Source: Gemmatirosa kalamazoonensis
GTDB taxonomy: Bacteria; Gemmatimonadota; Gemmatimonadetes; Gemmatimonadales; Gemmatimonadaceae
DNA: 64,000 nucleotides
NCBI RefSeq assembly: GCF_000522985.1
Contig: NZ_CP007130.1
Span: forward strand, 62,001-126,000
Direction of reading: 5' to 3'
Shown here in pieces: positions 34,573 through 43,319 of the stretch. A model generated the notes under the pieces. That model worked only from the letters and a program-made list of their open reading frames with translations, was not told the origin of the DNA and ran no database searches. Every line of letters starts with the position of its first letter. The stretch's first letter is position 1. The translations under genes and the position numbers were made by a program.

Positions 34573-36195
34573 TCAGTAGCTCTTCCGCGCGACCCGCGCG
34601 AGCGTCACGTCGGCGAGCGGCGCGGAGTCGCGCACGCGCACGTCCTCGACGCCGCGCAGCTCGAGCAGCGATGCGCCGGACGCGCGCCGCGCCCGCACGC
34701 CGCGCAGATCCACGCCGCGCACGTCGTCGAGCACGAACGCGGGACGCGTGTCGGGCTGCTCCCAGCTCACCTGCACGCCATCGAGCCGCACGCCCCTCGC
34801 GTGGCGCACGTAGAACCCGTACGCCGGCAGCACGCCGAACATGCTCGGCTCCGGGTACATCGCGGCGCGCTCCGGTACCGTGAACGGCTCGCGCGGGCCG
34901 CTGCCGTCGGGCGGACGGAAGAACGTGTTCACGAGCTCCGACGGTTGCTTCGCCGCGTGCTCGAGCGACAGGCCGCCGCGGTAGACGAGCCGCACGTCGC
35001 GCAGCGTCACGTCCTCCACCGGATGCCCGGGCAGGCCCGCGATGATCGACGCGTAGCGGGGGTCGGCGCCCGAGGCGACGACGTTGCTGATCGTCACGCG
35101 CCGAATCGCGCCGATCTGCGTCCCCGCCGGGCCGCGCAGCCGCGCACCGATGCGCAGGAAGATCGGCGCGGTGGTCACCTCGCGCATCGTGACGTTCGTG
35201 ATCGCCACGTCCTCGATCGTCGCGCCGTCCACCGTCTCCAGCGCGAGGCCGCGCGACCGCTCGAAGACGACGTTCGCGATCGTGATGTTGCGGAACGCGC
35301 CGTTCGACTCGGTGCCGAGCTTGATGCGCCCCGTGGGACCGTCGCGGTCCGGCGCGCGCTCCGTGGTGCGGCGGTACGTGCCGTCGAGCACCGAGCCGAC
35401 GTCGAAGCCGCTCACGACGCTGTTCGTGATCGCCACGTCCTCCGTGGCGCGCGGCGCGCCGAGCGCGTAGGAGCTCTTGAGCACGATCGCGTCGTCGTTC
35501 GGCGCGTTCACGCTCGTGTTCGAGATCCGCACGTTGCGGCACGCGTCGACGTCGATGCCGTCGCGGTTCGTGTCGATCGTGAGGTCGTCGATCGTCAGGT
35601 TGTCGACGCCGGTGGCGAGGATGCCGAAGTGGCCACCGCGATAGATCGTGAGGTCGCGCAGCAGCACGTTGCGCGCGCGCTTGAGGGCGATCGCCTTGTT
35701 CGCGAGCCCCGGCACGTCGCGCGACAGCTCGCGGCGCAGCGCGGCGCCGTCGATGCGCCCCGGCCCGACGATCGACACGTCCTCGACGTCCTCGCCCCAG
35801 AGGAGCGAGTTGTGCCAGTGGCTGTGCCCGAAGTCCTGATACGCGTTCCCCGCGCCGGGCTCCGCGGGGTCGAACCCGCGGCCGTTCGCGGTGTCGGCGG
35901 CGAGGAGCGTGGCGCCGCGCTCGAGGTGCAGCGCCACGTGGCTCCTGAGGCGCACCGAGTGGCTCGCGTACGTGCCGGCGGGGAAGTGCACGGTGCCGCC
36001 GCCCGCCGCCGCCGCCGAGTCGATCGCGCGGTTGATCGCGTCGGAATCGATCGTGTGTCCGTCGCCCGTCGCGCCGAACGCGCGCACGTCGAACGTGCGG
36101 GCCGGTGCCTGCGCGGCGAGCGGCGGGGCGAGCAGCGCGAACGCCAGAAGAGACGTCGCGATCGAACGTCCGTAGGTCGCAGGCGAGGACTTCAT
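34573..36195 (-). CDS. GH28 polygalacturonase-like secreted enzyme
   Basis: 540 residues with a signal peptide (LLAFALLAPPLAAQ). The right-handed beta-helix begins FDVRAFGATGDGHTIDSDAI. The GH28 active-site residues are visible: TNRDGIDVDACRN near residue 210, APNDDAIVLKS near 231 and GRIKLGTES near 288. The usual GHG is replaced by GFDVGS, so activity may be on rhamnogalacturonan or another uronic-acid polymer rather than plain polygalacturonan. A C-terminal region of about 120 residues adds more helix coils. The hairpin at 36194 abuts the start codon. It lies beside PL22-CE12 and fits pectin breakdown. Confidence 0.87.
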   Translation of the reverse strand: MKSSPATYGRSIATSLLAFALLAPPLAAQAPARTFDVRAFGATGDGHTIDSDAINRAIDSAAAAGGGTVHFPAGTYASHSVRLRSHVALHLERGATLLAADTANGRGFDPAEPGAGNAYQDFGHSHWHNSLLWGEDVEDVSIVGPGRIDGAALRRELSRDVPGLANKAIALKRARNVLLRDLTIYRGGHFGILATGVDNLTIDDLTIDTNRDGIDVDACRNVRISNTSVNAPNDDAIVLKSSYALGAPRATEDVAITNSVVSGFDVGSVLDGTYRRTTERAPDRDGPTGRIKLGTESNGAFRNITIANVVFERSRGLALETVDGATIEDVAITNVTMREVTTAPIFLRIGARLRGPAGTQIGAIRRVTISNVVASGADPRYASIIAGLPGHPVEDVTLRDVRLVYRGGLSLEHAAKQPSELVNTFFRPPDGSGPREPFTVPERAAMYPEPSMFGVLPAYGFYVRHARGVRLDGVQVSWEQPDTRPAFVLDDVRGVDLRGVRARRASGASLLELRGVEDVRVRDSAPLADVTLARVARKSY

Positions 36196-36292
36196 GGGGA
36201 TCCAAATGCGAGTGAACGGATCTCGGGATAGCCTCGAGACTGTAGCCTGTCGCCTATCGTGAGATCCGTTCGAATCGCTCGTGGATCCCCAT
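36194..36292. repeat. Hairpin abutting the GH28 start codon
   Basis: ATGGGGATCC at 36194-36203 pairs with GGATCCCCAT at 36283-36292, with inner pairs GCGA/TCGC and CGGATCTC/GAGATCCG. The ATG of GH28 (36195) lies at its left edge, so the transcript leader would fold up to the start codon. Confidence 0.8.
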
Positions 36293-36363
36293 CGTGTTCT
36301 CACCTCGCGCCTCGGTCGAGATGAAACACCTCGCGCAGGTGCGGAACGCATTGCGGATCATGC

Positions 36364-38349
36364 CTAACGGAGGTACGGCGCCACGGGACTGTTCGGCAGC
36401 CGCCGCAGCGCGTCGATGGCGATGCGCGCGCTGATCGCCGCGCCGTCGCGGTTCGTGTGCGTGTGGTCGGCGGGGAAGAGCGCGTGCACCCGCTCCTCGC
36501 CCATGGCGTCGTACTCGCGCGCGATCAGCTCGTTGAGGTCGATGAACGGAACGCCCTCGGCCCGCGCGACGTCGCCGGCCCACCCGGCGAAGCCGCCGAG
36601 GCCGCGGCGCACCCTGCCGTCGTCCCACGCGTCCTGCGGTACCGACGACGCGACGATCGGCGTGGCGCCCTTCGCGCGCGCGTCGGCGATGAGCTTCCGC
36701 AGGTACCAGCCGTAGCTGTGCACCGTCTCGTGCCGGTGCGTGACGCCGTTCTCTATCTCGACCGAGTCGTCGCCGATGCCGTGCAGCGTGCCGCGGGCGC
36801 GCGTCGTGTCGTTCACGGGGCTCGCGTCGTTGTGGCCGAACTGCATGACGACGACGTCGCCCGTGCGGAGCTGCGCGAGCACCGCGTCCCAGTAGCCCTG
36901 CGAGATGAACGTGCGGCTGCTCCGTCCGCCGAGCGCGCGGTTCACGACGTGGACGCGCGTCGTGTCGAAGTACGACGCCGTCAGATCGCCCCATCCCCAC
37001 TGGCCGTTCCCGCCGGTGCCGTTGCCGTTCCGCACGGTGGAGTCGCCGATGTAGAAGACCGTCGGCAGCGCGTCGCGCCGCGCGGGCTGCGCGACGAGCG
37101 GCGCGCGCACGCTCGCGGTCGGGTCGGGCGGGAGCTGCGCGCGCGCCACCTCCACGGCGTACGAGTCGCTCCGCCCCTCGAAGTTCGCGCGGAACACCAC
37201 CCACTTCCCGTCGGGGGAGAAGTGCACGTTCGGCTCGAGGCGGTAGTCGTGCGCGCGCATGTCGACGAGCTTCTCCGACACGAGCCGGTCGCCGTCGGGA
37301 CGGAACAGGTAGAGCCACCGGCCGTCCTTCGCGCGGGCCACCTGCGACGAGTCGCCGCCGTCGCCCGCGAACAGGAGCGGAGCCACCGGCGACTGGTTGA
37401 AGTGGATCGACCACTCGTCGCGCGTGAGCGCGTAGCGCGTCGTGCGGCCCGTCGCGACGTCGGCGCCCGCGAGGTAGAACGTCACGCCGCGCGGGATCTG
37501 CAGGTCGTACCAGATCGTGCGGCCGTCGGGGCTGAAGAACTCGTGGCCGGCGATCTCCCGCTCCATGGAGCGGTGGTGGATCTGCTTCACGTCGCCGCGG
37601 CGCACGTCGATCGTCCAGATGCGGTCGACGAGGTGCCACGGTCCCTCGTGGCAGAACATCAGCAGATCCGGATCCGTCGGCGAGAACTGCACGTGCCCGA
37701 TCCAGGTCCGCTCCTCGTGGATCCGCCGGAGCGCGCCGGTCTTCAGGTTGACGACGAACAGCGTGTGCCGTGGGTGCGCGGCGAAGATGCGGTCGAAGAA
37801 GTCGCGCTTCGCCGGATACTGCGCGAGGATCTCGCGCACCTCGGGACCGGCGATGACGCCGCCGAGCAGCGTCTCGTCGGCGTTGAGGGTGGTGACGCTC
37901 GCGTGCAGCGTCGGGGGCAGGGCGGCGAGCAGCCGCGTGCGGCGCGTGTCGAGGTGCGTCGCGAACACCGAGTCGCCACGCTGCCACACCGCCTCGCGGT
38001 GCCGCGGCGCGACGATCTCGCCGCGCGCGCCCCCCGGCTCGTCGGTGAGCTGCGCGATCGCGCGCGTCGCGAGGTCCACCGTGAAGAGCTGGCGCCCGTG
38101 CCCGGTCGTGCCGGCGAAGACCATGCGTCCGCCGCCGTCGCTCCGCCGCGGCACGAACGGGTCGTTGTGGAAGTAGAAGCTCTCGCTGCTCGCCTCCCGG
38201 TGCGTGAGCCGCACGACGCGATGCCCCGTCGCGCGGTCCACCCACTCGTCCGGCATCGCGCCACGCGTCTCGAGGGTCGGCGCGCGTTGGGCGCCGGCCG
38301 ACGCGAGCGGGAGAACGACGATCGAGGCGACGATCCAGGGGAGGCGCAT
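36364..38349 (-). CDS. Fusion of oligogalacturonate lyase (PL22) and rhamnogalacturonan acetylesterase (CE12)
   Basis: 661 residues with a signal peptide (VVLPLASAGAQ). Residues 30-420 form the seven-bladed propeller of oligogalacturonate lyases: TGHRVVRLTHREASSESFYF, IGHVQFSPTDPDLLMFCHEG and HEFFSPDGRTIWYDLQIP carry the metal-binding His residues. From about residue 430 an SGNH esterase follows: VFYIGDSTVRNG (catalytic Ser), NRALGGRSSRTF, VVMQFGHNDAS, and HTHTNRDGA near residue 630 (Asp/His dyad). The product would deacetylate rhamnogalacturonan and split unsaturated uronide oligomers. PL22 enzymes are often cytoplasmic, so an exported fusion is unusual. The gene sits next to GH28. Confidence 0.88.
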   Translation of the reverse strand: MRLPWIVASIVVLPLASAGAQRAPTLETRGAMPDEWVDRATGHRVVRLTHREASSESFYFHNDPFVPRRSDGGGRMVFAGTTGHGRQLFTVDLATRAIAQLTDEPGGARGEIVAPRHREAVWQRGDSVFATHLDTRRTRLLAALPPTLHASVTTLNADETLLGGVIAGPEVREILAQYPAKRDFFDRIFAAHPRHTLFVVNLKTGALRRIHEERTWIGHVQFSPTDPDLLMFCHEGPWHLVDRIWTIDVRRGDVKQIHHRSMEREIAGHEFFSPDGRTIWYDLQIPRGVTFYLAGADVATGRTTRYALTRDEWSIHFNQSPVAPLLFAGDGGDSSQVARAKDGRWLYLFRPDGDRLVSEKLVDMRAHDYRLEPNVHFSPDGKWVVFRANFEGRSDSYAVEVARAQLPPDPTASVRAPLVAQPARRDALPTVFYIGDSTVRNGNGTGGNGQWGWGDLTASYFDTTRVHVVNRALGGRSSRTFISQGYWDAVLAQLRTGDVVVMQFGHNDASPVNDTTRARGTLHGIGDDSVEIENGVTHRHETVHSYGWYLRKLIADARAKGATPIVASSVPQDAWDDGRVRRGLGGFAGWAGDVARAEGVPFIDLNELIAREYDAMGEERVHALFPADHTHTNRDGAAISARIAIDALRRLPNSPVAPYLR

Positions 38350-38402
38350 GTGGCGAGATCTCGGGTTCCGGCGCGCCGTCTCCGGACGCCTCGGCGGAGA
38401 CG

Positions 38403-38468
38403 ACCCCTCTCGTCTTGTAACGGATCGACGGATCGGCGGATCGTTCGATCCGTTACCGAAGACGAGGG
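38403..38468. repeat. Intergenic hairpin of CCCCTCGTCTT arms with GGATCGA units
   Basis: CCCCTCTCGTCTTGTAACGG (38403-38422) and the following GATCGA pair with TCGATCCGTTACCGAAGACG...GGGG (38444-38468). The loop is CGGATCGGCGGATCG-like. It lies between two minus-strand genes. Confidence 0.8.
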
Positions 38469-38502
38469 GCTCTCGCGGTGGTGTAGTCGTGAGATGGCGC
38501 GC

Positions 38503-40026
38503 CTAACGGGTCACGCGCAGCAGCACCACGCCGTGCGCAGGTACCGTCGCGGTGTGCTCGGACCCGGGCGACACGTCCTGATGCGCCCACAGGTCGCGCG
38601 CCTGCCGCGCGCGGACCCCCAGCGACGCCCAGCGCGCGGTGATCGACGCCGGCGCGTCGCCGCGGTTGAACAGCGCCACGGCGCGCGACCCGTCGGCCAG
38701 CTCGCGCGTCCAGATCTCGCGGTCGCCGTCCTGCCACGCGCGCGCGCCCTGCTTGCCGCCGGCGTCCTGGTCGATCGCGATCACCTCGCGGTTCAGCAGG
38801 ATGTCGCGGATCTCCGGCGTCATCGCGCGCAGGTCGTTGCCGGCGAGCAGCGGCGCGGCGAGGATCGACCACAGGCTCATGTGCGTGCGATACTCGTCGG
38901 CGCTCATGCCGCCGTTGCCGATCTCCAGCATGTCGGGGTCGTTCCAGTGCCCGGGCTTCGCGAAGCGGGCGAGCGAGTCCTGCGCGAAGCCGATGCGCGT
39001 CATCGAGTCCCACGTGTCGCGGATGTCGCCCGTCGTGCGCCAGAGGTTCCCGCCGACGTCCGCGCCCCACGTCCACACGTCCTCGCGGCCGTACTGACAG
39101 AGGCTGTAGACGATCGGCCGCCCCGTCGCGAGCAGCGCGTCGCCCATCTTCTGGTAGACCGCGGGCATCTCCGCGTCGGTGTAGATGTTCCGCGCGCCGC
39201 ACCAGTCGTACTTCAGGTAGTCGATCCCCCACGCCGCGTACGTGCGCGCGTCCTGCGCCTCGTGGCCGTAGCTCCCCTCGTAGCCCGCGCAGGTGTTCGG
39301 CCCCGGCGACGAGTAGATGCCGAGCTTGAGGCCCTTCGCGTGCACGTAGTCGGCGAGCGCCTTCATGTCGGGGAACTTGCGGTTCGTCGTGATGTTCCCC
39401 TGCGCGTCGCGCTCGCCCTCCCACGTGTCGTCGATGTTGACGTACACGTAGCCCGCGTCGCGCATGCCGTTCGACGCCATCGCGTCCGCCATCGCGCGCA
39501 CCGCCGCGTCGTCCACTCGGCCGGCAAACTTGTTCCACGAGTTCCAGCCCATCGGCGGCGTGCGTGCGAGGCCGTTGTCGCGCACCGCGTGGCGCGCCGG
39601 CGGCTCGATGCGTGCCGGCATCGCGCCCTCGCCGGCCGGCGCGCGCACCGCCTTCGACTCCGTCATCGGCGACTGCGCGTTGCGCCGCGTGAAGAGATGC
39701 AGCGTGTCGCCGACCAGCTTCCCGGTGTACGTCGCGCGCCGCTCGCTCGCGCCGTCGCGCATCACGCCGGTGATCTGGAACGAGTCCGCGGTGCCCGCGC
39801 CGATCACCGTGCGGTAGAAGAACTGCGTCGTGCGGATCGTGCCGCCGATCGAGTCGCCGCGCTGCGTGAGCGCGAAGTAGCTGTTGCGCGACGTCCCGTC
39901 GCCCATCGGCTGGCGCACGACCCAATTGCCGTTCAGCCCGACGTCCGGCGTGGGCAACGGCGCGGGGTGGTGCGCGCAGGCGCCGACGAGTAAGGCGGCG
40001 ATCGCTGGGAGTCGACGGTCGTGCAT
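38503..40026 (-). CDS. GH27 alpha-galactosidase lipoprotein
   Basis: 507 residues. MHDRRLPAIAALLVGACAHH is a lipoprotein signal. After an N-terminal beta region of about 120 residues, the barrel starts TPPMGWNSWNKFAG. The nucleophile Asp is in DYLKYDWCGA near residue 270, the acid/base Asp in WNDPDMLEIGNGG near 360, and YVNIDDTWEGERD is the conserved early acidic site. A C-terminal beta domain carries VALFNRGDAPASI. It releases alpha-linked galactose from plant galactans or galactomannans. The extra N-terminal region is not part of the usual GH27 architecture. Confidence 0.92.
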   Translation of the reverse strand: MHDRRLPAIAALLVGACAHHPAPLPTPDVGLNGNWVVRQPMGDGTSRNSYFALTQRGDSIGGTIRTTQFFYRTVIGAGTADSFQITGVMRDGASERRATYTGKLVGDTLHLFTRRNAQSPMTESKAVRAPAGEGAMPARIEPPARHAVRDNGLARTPPMGWNSWNKFAGRVDDAAVRAMADAMASNGMRDAGYVYVNIDDTWEGERDAQGNITTNRKFPDMKALADYVHAKGLKLGIYSSPGPNTCAGYEGSYGHEAQDARTYAAWGIDYLKYDWCGARNIYTDAEMPAVYQKMGDALLATGRPIVYSLCQYGREDVWTWGADVGGNLWRTTGDIRDTWDSMTRIGFAQDSLARFAKPGHWNDPDMLEIGNGGMSADEYRTHMSLWSILAAPLLAGNDLRAMTPEIRDILLNREVIAIDQDAGGKQGARAWQDGDREIWTRELADGSRAVALFNRGDAPASITARWASLGVRARQARDLWAHQDVSPGSEHTATVPAHGVVLLRVTR

Positions 40027-40069
40027 CTCAGGTTTCGTGGCAGGTGGACATGGGCGGGCCGTTCATGAC

Positions 40070-40117
40070 TCCACGTACGAGTTTCGGGTGGGACTGAAGG
40101 AGGACTGAAGAAGGACC
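40070..40117. repeat. Half copy of hairpin element family 1 (copy D)
   Basis: TCCACGTACGAGT is followed by GGACTGAAGGAGGACTGAAG, the left arm of copies A to C. The right arm and the CGTACGTGGA end are missing; the GH29 3' end follows within 16 bases. Confidence 0.75.
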
Positions 40118-40132
40118 GGCGCCGGAGCGTGC

Positions 40133-41512
40133 CTAACGTTTGACCGTGCCCCCGTCGATCTCGACGACGATCACGGTGCCCATGAGGTCGTCGATCGCGA
40201 GAAACCCCGGACGGTCGGCGGGGAAGCGGGGCAGCACGATCTGGCGCGCGCCGGCCGCCGTTGTGCGCACCTCCATCGGCGCGCCGTCGCTCAGGCGGTA
40301 CGCGCGCTGCACCGCGTTCGGCATCGCCGGCAGCTCGAACGTGCCGCCGGGATCCCTGAAGAACGTGAAGAAGAGCTTCCCGGGCTTCGTCGTGACGCGG
40401 TAGTCGGTGCGCGCGAGGAACGCCGGCTGTCCGCGCGCGTCCTTCGCCTTCGTCGCGGGCTCGCCGAGCTCGTCGCCGAACGGCGTGGGGCCCGCGCCGT
40501 ACACCGCCTCGCCGTTCTTCTTGAGCCACGCGCCGGCCGTGGTGAGGATGTCCACCGCGGCCCGCGGCATCTCGCCGTTAGGCATCGGGCCGACGTTGAG
40601 CAGGTAGTTGCCGCCCTTGCTCACGACGTCGACGAGCTTGAAGATCACGTCGCCCGGGGACTTCCAGTCCGCGTCGTCGGTGCGGTAGCCCCACGTGTGG
40701 TTCAGCGTCGCCGGCACCTCCCAGTACTCCCCGCGCACCGCGGACGGGATCGCGTTGTCGCCCGTGCTCACGTAGTCGCCCGCGGCGCCGAGGCGGCCGT
40801 CGATGAGCGTGTTCGGCTGCAGCGTGCGGACGATGTCGGTGAAGCGCTTCGCGCGCTCCGGCGTCATCATGCGCGGCGTGTCGAACCAGATGAGCGCGAC
40901 CGGCCCGTAGCGCGTGAGCAGCTCGCGCACCTGCGGCTCCGCCTTGCCGCGCAGGTAGGCATCGTAGTCCTTCAGCGAGTCGGGGCCGAAGTCCCACGTG
41001 TTGCCGGCGCCGTTCGGCTCGTGCCAGTCCTGCGCCTGCGAGTAGTAGAAGCCGAGCCGCAGCCCGTACTTCGCGCACGCCTTCGCCAGCTCGGCCAGCA
41101 CGTCGCGCTTGAACGGCGTGGCGTCGACGACGTCGTAGCGGCTCACGTCGGACCGGAACAGCGCGAAGCCGTCGTGGTGCTTGGAGGTGATGACGACGTA
41201 CTTCATCCCGGCGTCGCGGGCCATCCGTGCCCACGCGTCGGCGTCGAACCGCGTGGGGTTGAACTGCCGCGCGAGCTGCTCGTACTCGCGCACCGGGATC
41301 CGCGCCCGGTTCATGATCCACTCGCCGATGCCGGGGATCGTCTTCCCCTTCCACTGGCCGGCGGGGATGGCGTAGAGCCCCCAGTGGATGAACAGCCCGT
41401 ACTTCGCGTCCTTGAACCACGCGAGCCGCGCCTCGCGGGCCGAATCGACCTGCGCCCGGGCAGGGGACGCGAGCGTGAGTGCGATCGCGAGGAGCCTGAG
41501 GTGACGTCGCAT
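40133..41512 (-). CDS. GH29 alpha-L-fucosidase, secreted
   Basis: 459 residues with a signal peptide (LLAIALTLASPARAQ). FKDAKYGLFIHWGLYAIPAG, YVVITSKHHDGFALF and GLRLGFYYSQAQDWHEP are the standard GH29 blocks. The nucleophile Asp is in ALIWFDTPRMM at about residue 209. SKGGNYLLNVGPMPNG is the conserved late block before a C-terminal beta domain. It removes terminal L-fucose; rhamnogalacturonan and xyloglucan side chains are likely sources. ATG 41512 was preferred to an in-frame GTG at 41539 that would add nine residues before the signal peptide. Confidence 0.92.
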   Translation of the reverse strand: MRRHLRLLAIALTLASPARAQVDSAREARLAWFKDAKYGLFIHWGLYAIPAGQWKGKTIPGIGEWIMNRARIPVREYEQLARQFNPTRFDADAWARMARDAGMKYVVITSKHHDGFALFRSDVSRYDVVDATPFKRDVLAELAKACAKYGLRLGFYYSQAQDWHEPNGAGNTWDFGPDSLKDYDAYLRGKAEPQVRELLTRYGPVALIWFDTPRMMTPERAKRFTDIVRTLQPNTLIDGRLGAAGDYVSTGDNAIPSAVRGEYWEVPATLNHTWGYRTDDADWKSPGDVIFKLVDVVSKGGNYLLNVGPMPNGEMPRAAVDILTTAGAWLKKNGEAVYGAGPTPFGDELGEPATKAKDARGQPAFLARTDYRVTTKPGKLFFTFFRDPGGTFELPAMPNAVQRAYRLSDGAPMEVRTTAAGARQIVLPRFPADRPGFLAIDDLMGTVIVVEIDGGTVKR

Positions 41513-41536
41513 GCTTAAACGATTAAGGAAATCGCT

Positions 41537-41611
41537 CACGCGGAGACGCGGAGAACGCGGAGAACGACCAAGTTACGTCGGTGTTCTCCGCGTTCTCCGC
41601 GTCTCCGCGTG
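41537..41611. repeat. Perfect hairpin of CGCGGAGAA tandem units
   Basis: A 29-base arm (41537-41565, CACGCGGAGACGCGGAGAAC at its start) is perfectly complementary to 41583-41611, with a 17-base loop. It lies upstream of GH29 and downstream of the Gfo/Idh/MocA gene. Confidence 0.9.
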
Positions 41612-41632
41612 CGATGCCGAGCCGTCGGAGCG

Positions 41633-43138
41633 TCAGCCGAGCGACGGCACCTCGAACGGCTTGCGGTAGTCGCGCTTCAGCATCGCGTTCGCCTGCGCCG
41701 AGTTCGAGCCCACGAAGCGCTCGTGCGCCGCGTCGATCTGCAGCGGCACGCCCTGCGTCAGCGGCGTCTTGCCGAGGTCGACCTTGTTCGCCGCGAGGTG
41801 CTCGAGCATCCGCCCGTGCGCCTCGAACAGCTTCGCGTCCGACTTGATCGACGACGTGAGCACCGCCTCCGACTGCGCCTTGCCGAGCCGGTGCGAGATG
41901 TTGCCGAGGTGGCAGAGCGCGCTCGACACGTGCCCCTCCTCGACCGGCCCGAAGAGATCCTGCGACCGGCGGCTGCGGACGACGTCGATGAAGTTCTGCA
42001 TGTGCGTGTCGCGGCCCGTGAACTCCTTGATCACGGTGCCGCTCTTGTCGACCACGCGCGCCGTCGTGTAGCTCGGCACGATCACGCTGCCGCCCTCACA
42101 GTCGATGACGTTGCCGATGTCGACGCCGCGGTAGTTGTCCATGTCGCGCGCCGCGGCGCCGCCCTGGTTTGCCGCCGGGTCGCCGCCCGCGCCCTGGACG
42201 CCGGCCGCCTTCGGCAGCCCGCGCACCTCGAAGATGAGCGGCGCGGTGGCGTAGTCGTGGATGACGACCTGCGTGTTCGGGGTCTCGCCGTCGTCGACGT
42301 AGCCGAGGCGGCCGCCGATCGACATCGTGTGGCGCGGCAGCCCCTCCTCGCCGAGGAACCAGCGCGCCACGTCCATCTGGTGGATGCCCTGGTTGCCGAC
42401 GTCGCCGTTGCCGTACAGCCAGATCCAGTGCCAGTCGTAGTGCACCGGGCCGTTCTTCGTGTTGCGGTGCGGCGCGACGAGCGGCGCCGGGCCGCTCCAC
42501 AGGTTGTAGTCGATCGTCGACGGCACCTGCTGCGGGCCGCCGCACAGGCCGATCGAGTCGCGGCGCTTGTAGCAGAAGCCGCGCGCCGCCGTGATCTTGC
42601 CGAGCTGACCCGACCGGACGTACTGCACCGCCTGCTGCAGCCCCTCGCCGGAGCGGATCTGCGTGCCGACCTGGATGACGCGGTCCTTGTACTTCTTGGA
42701 CGCGTTCACGAGCTGGCGCCCCTCCCAGATCTCGTGCGAGACCGGCTTCTCGACGTAGACGTCCTTGCCCGCCTGCATCGCCCAGATCGCCGCGAGGCTG
42801 TGCCAGTGGTTCGGCGTGGCGATCGTCACCGCGTCGACGTCCTTGTCGTCGAAGAGCTTCCGCAGGTCGGTGTACGTCTTCACGTCGCCGCCGTTCACCG
42901 TCGGCTTCACCTTGTCGAGCACCGCCGTGTCGACGTCGCAGAGCGCGACGACGCGGACGCCCGGGATGCGCGCGAGGCTCTGCAGGTGGTTCCGGCCGCG
43001 GCCGTTCAGGCCGATCACGGCGACGCGGATGTCGGCGTTGGCGCCCGGGATCCGGGCCCACGCCTTGGCCGGCAGGGCGGCGCCGGCGGCCGCGAGGGCC
43101 GAGGACTTGAGGAAGGTACGACGCGAGAAGGAGCTCAT
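41633..43138 (-). CDS. Tat-exported Gfo/Idh/MocA family oxidoreductase
   Basis: 501 residues. The twin-arginine signal is FSRRTFLKSSALAAAGAALP. IRVAVIGLNGRGRNHLQSLA is the nucleotide-binding loop, IATPNHWHSLAAIWAMQAG and VYVEKPVSHEIWEGR the signature with catalytic Lys, and DVGNQGIHQMDVARWFLG the His. A long C-terminal part with NFIDVVRSRRSQDL is typical of the exported branch found in PVC, Bacteroidota and Gemmatimonadota genomes. It may oxidise or reduce a free sugar in the periplasm with a tightly bound cofactor, as do other members with Tat signals such as glucose-fructose oxidoreductase. Confidence 0.9.
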   Translation of the reverse strand: MSSFSRRTFLKSSALAAAGAALPAKAWARIPGANADIRVAVIGLNGRGRNHLQSLARIPGVRVVALCDVDTAVLDKVKPTVNGGDVKTYTDLRKLFDDKDVDAVTIATPNHWHSLAAIWAMQAGKDVYVEKPVSHEIWEGRQLVNASKKYKDRVIQVGTQIRSGEGLQQAVQYVRSGQLGKITAARGFCYKRRDSIGLCGGPQQVPSTIDYNLWSGPAPLVAPHRNTKNGPVHYDWHWIWLYGNGDVGNQGIHQMDVARWFLGEEGLPRHTMSIGGRLGYVDDGETPNTQVVIHDYATAPLIFEVRGLPKAAGVQGAGGDPAANQGGAAARDMDNYRGVDIGNVIDCEGGSVIVPSYTTARVVDKSGTVIKEFTGRDTHMQNFIDVVRSRRSQDLFGPVEEGHVSSALCHLGNISHRLGKAQSEAVLTSSIKSDAKLFEAHGRMLEHLAANKVDLGKTPLTQGVPLQIDAAHERFVGSNSAQANAMLKRDYRKPFEVPSLG

Positions 43139-43286
43139 GGCACGGGCGGCGGTGAGGGGGCTGCGGAGCCGGACGATCGGCCGGAGCGGGCGCTGTCCAC
43201 GTTGCTGTAACGTTCAAGCACCTCGGAGCGCTGATGATGGGGGGGGAAGCCGAAATCGGCAACCGGCGCCCGGTCCAGCCTCCGCG

Positions 43287-43319
43287 CCGGCCCCCGCGCG
43301 GCCCCCGCGCGGCCCCCGC
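43287..43319. repeat. Tandem GC-rich CGGCCCCCGCG units
   Basis: About three copies of an 11-base CGGCCCCCGCG unit fill the gap downstream of the N-formylglutamate amidohydrolase-like gene, ending at its stop codon. Confidence 0.7.
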
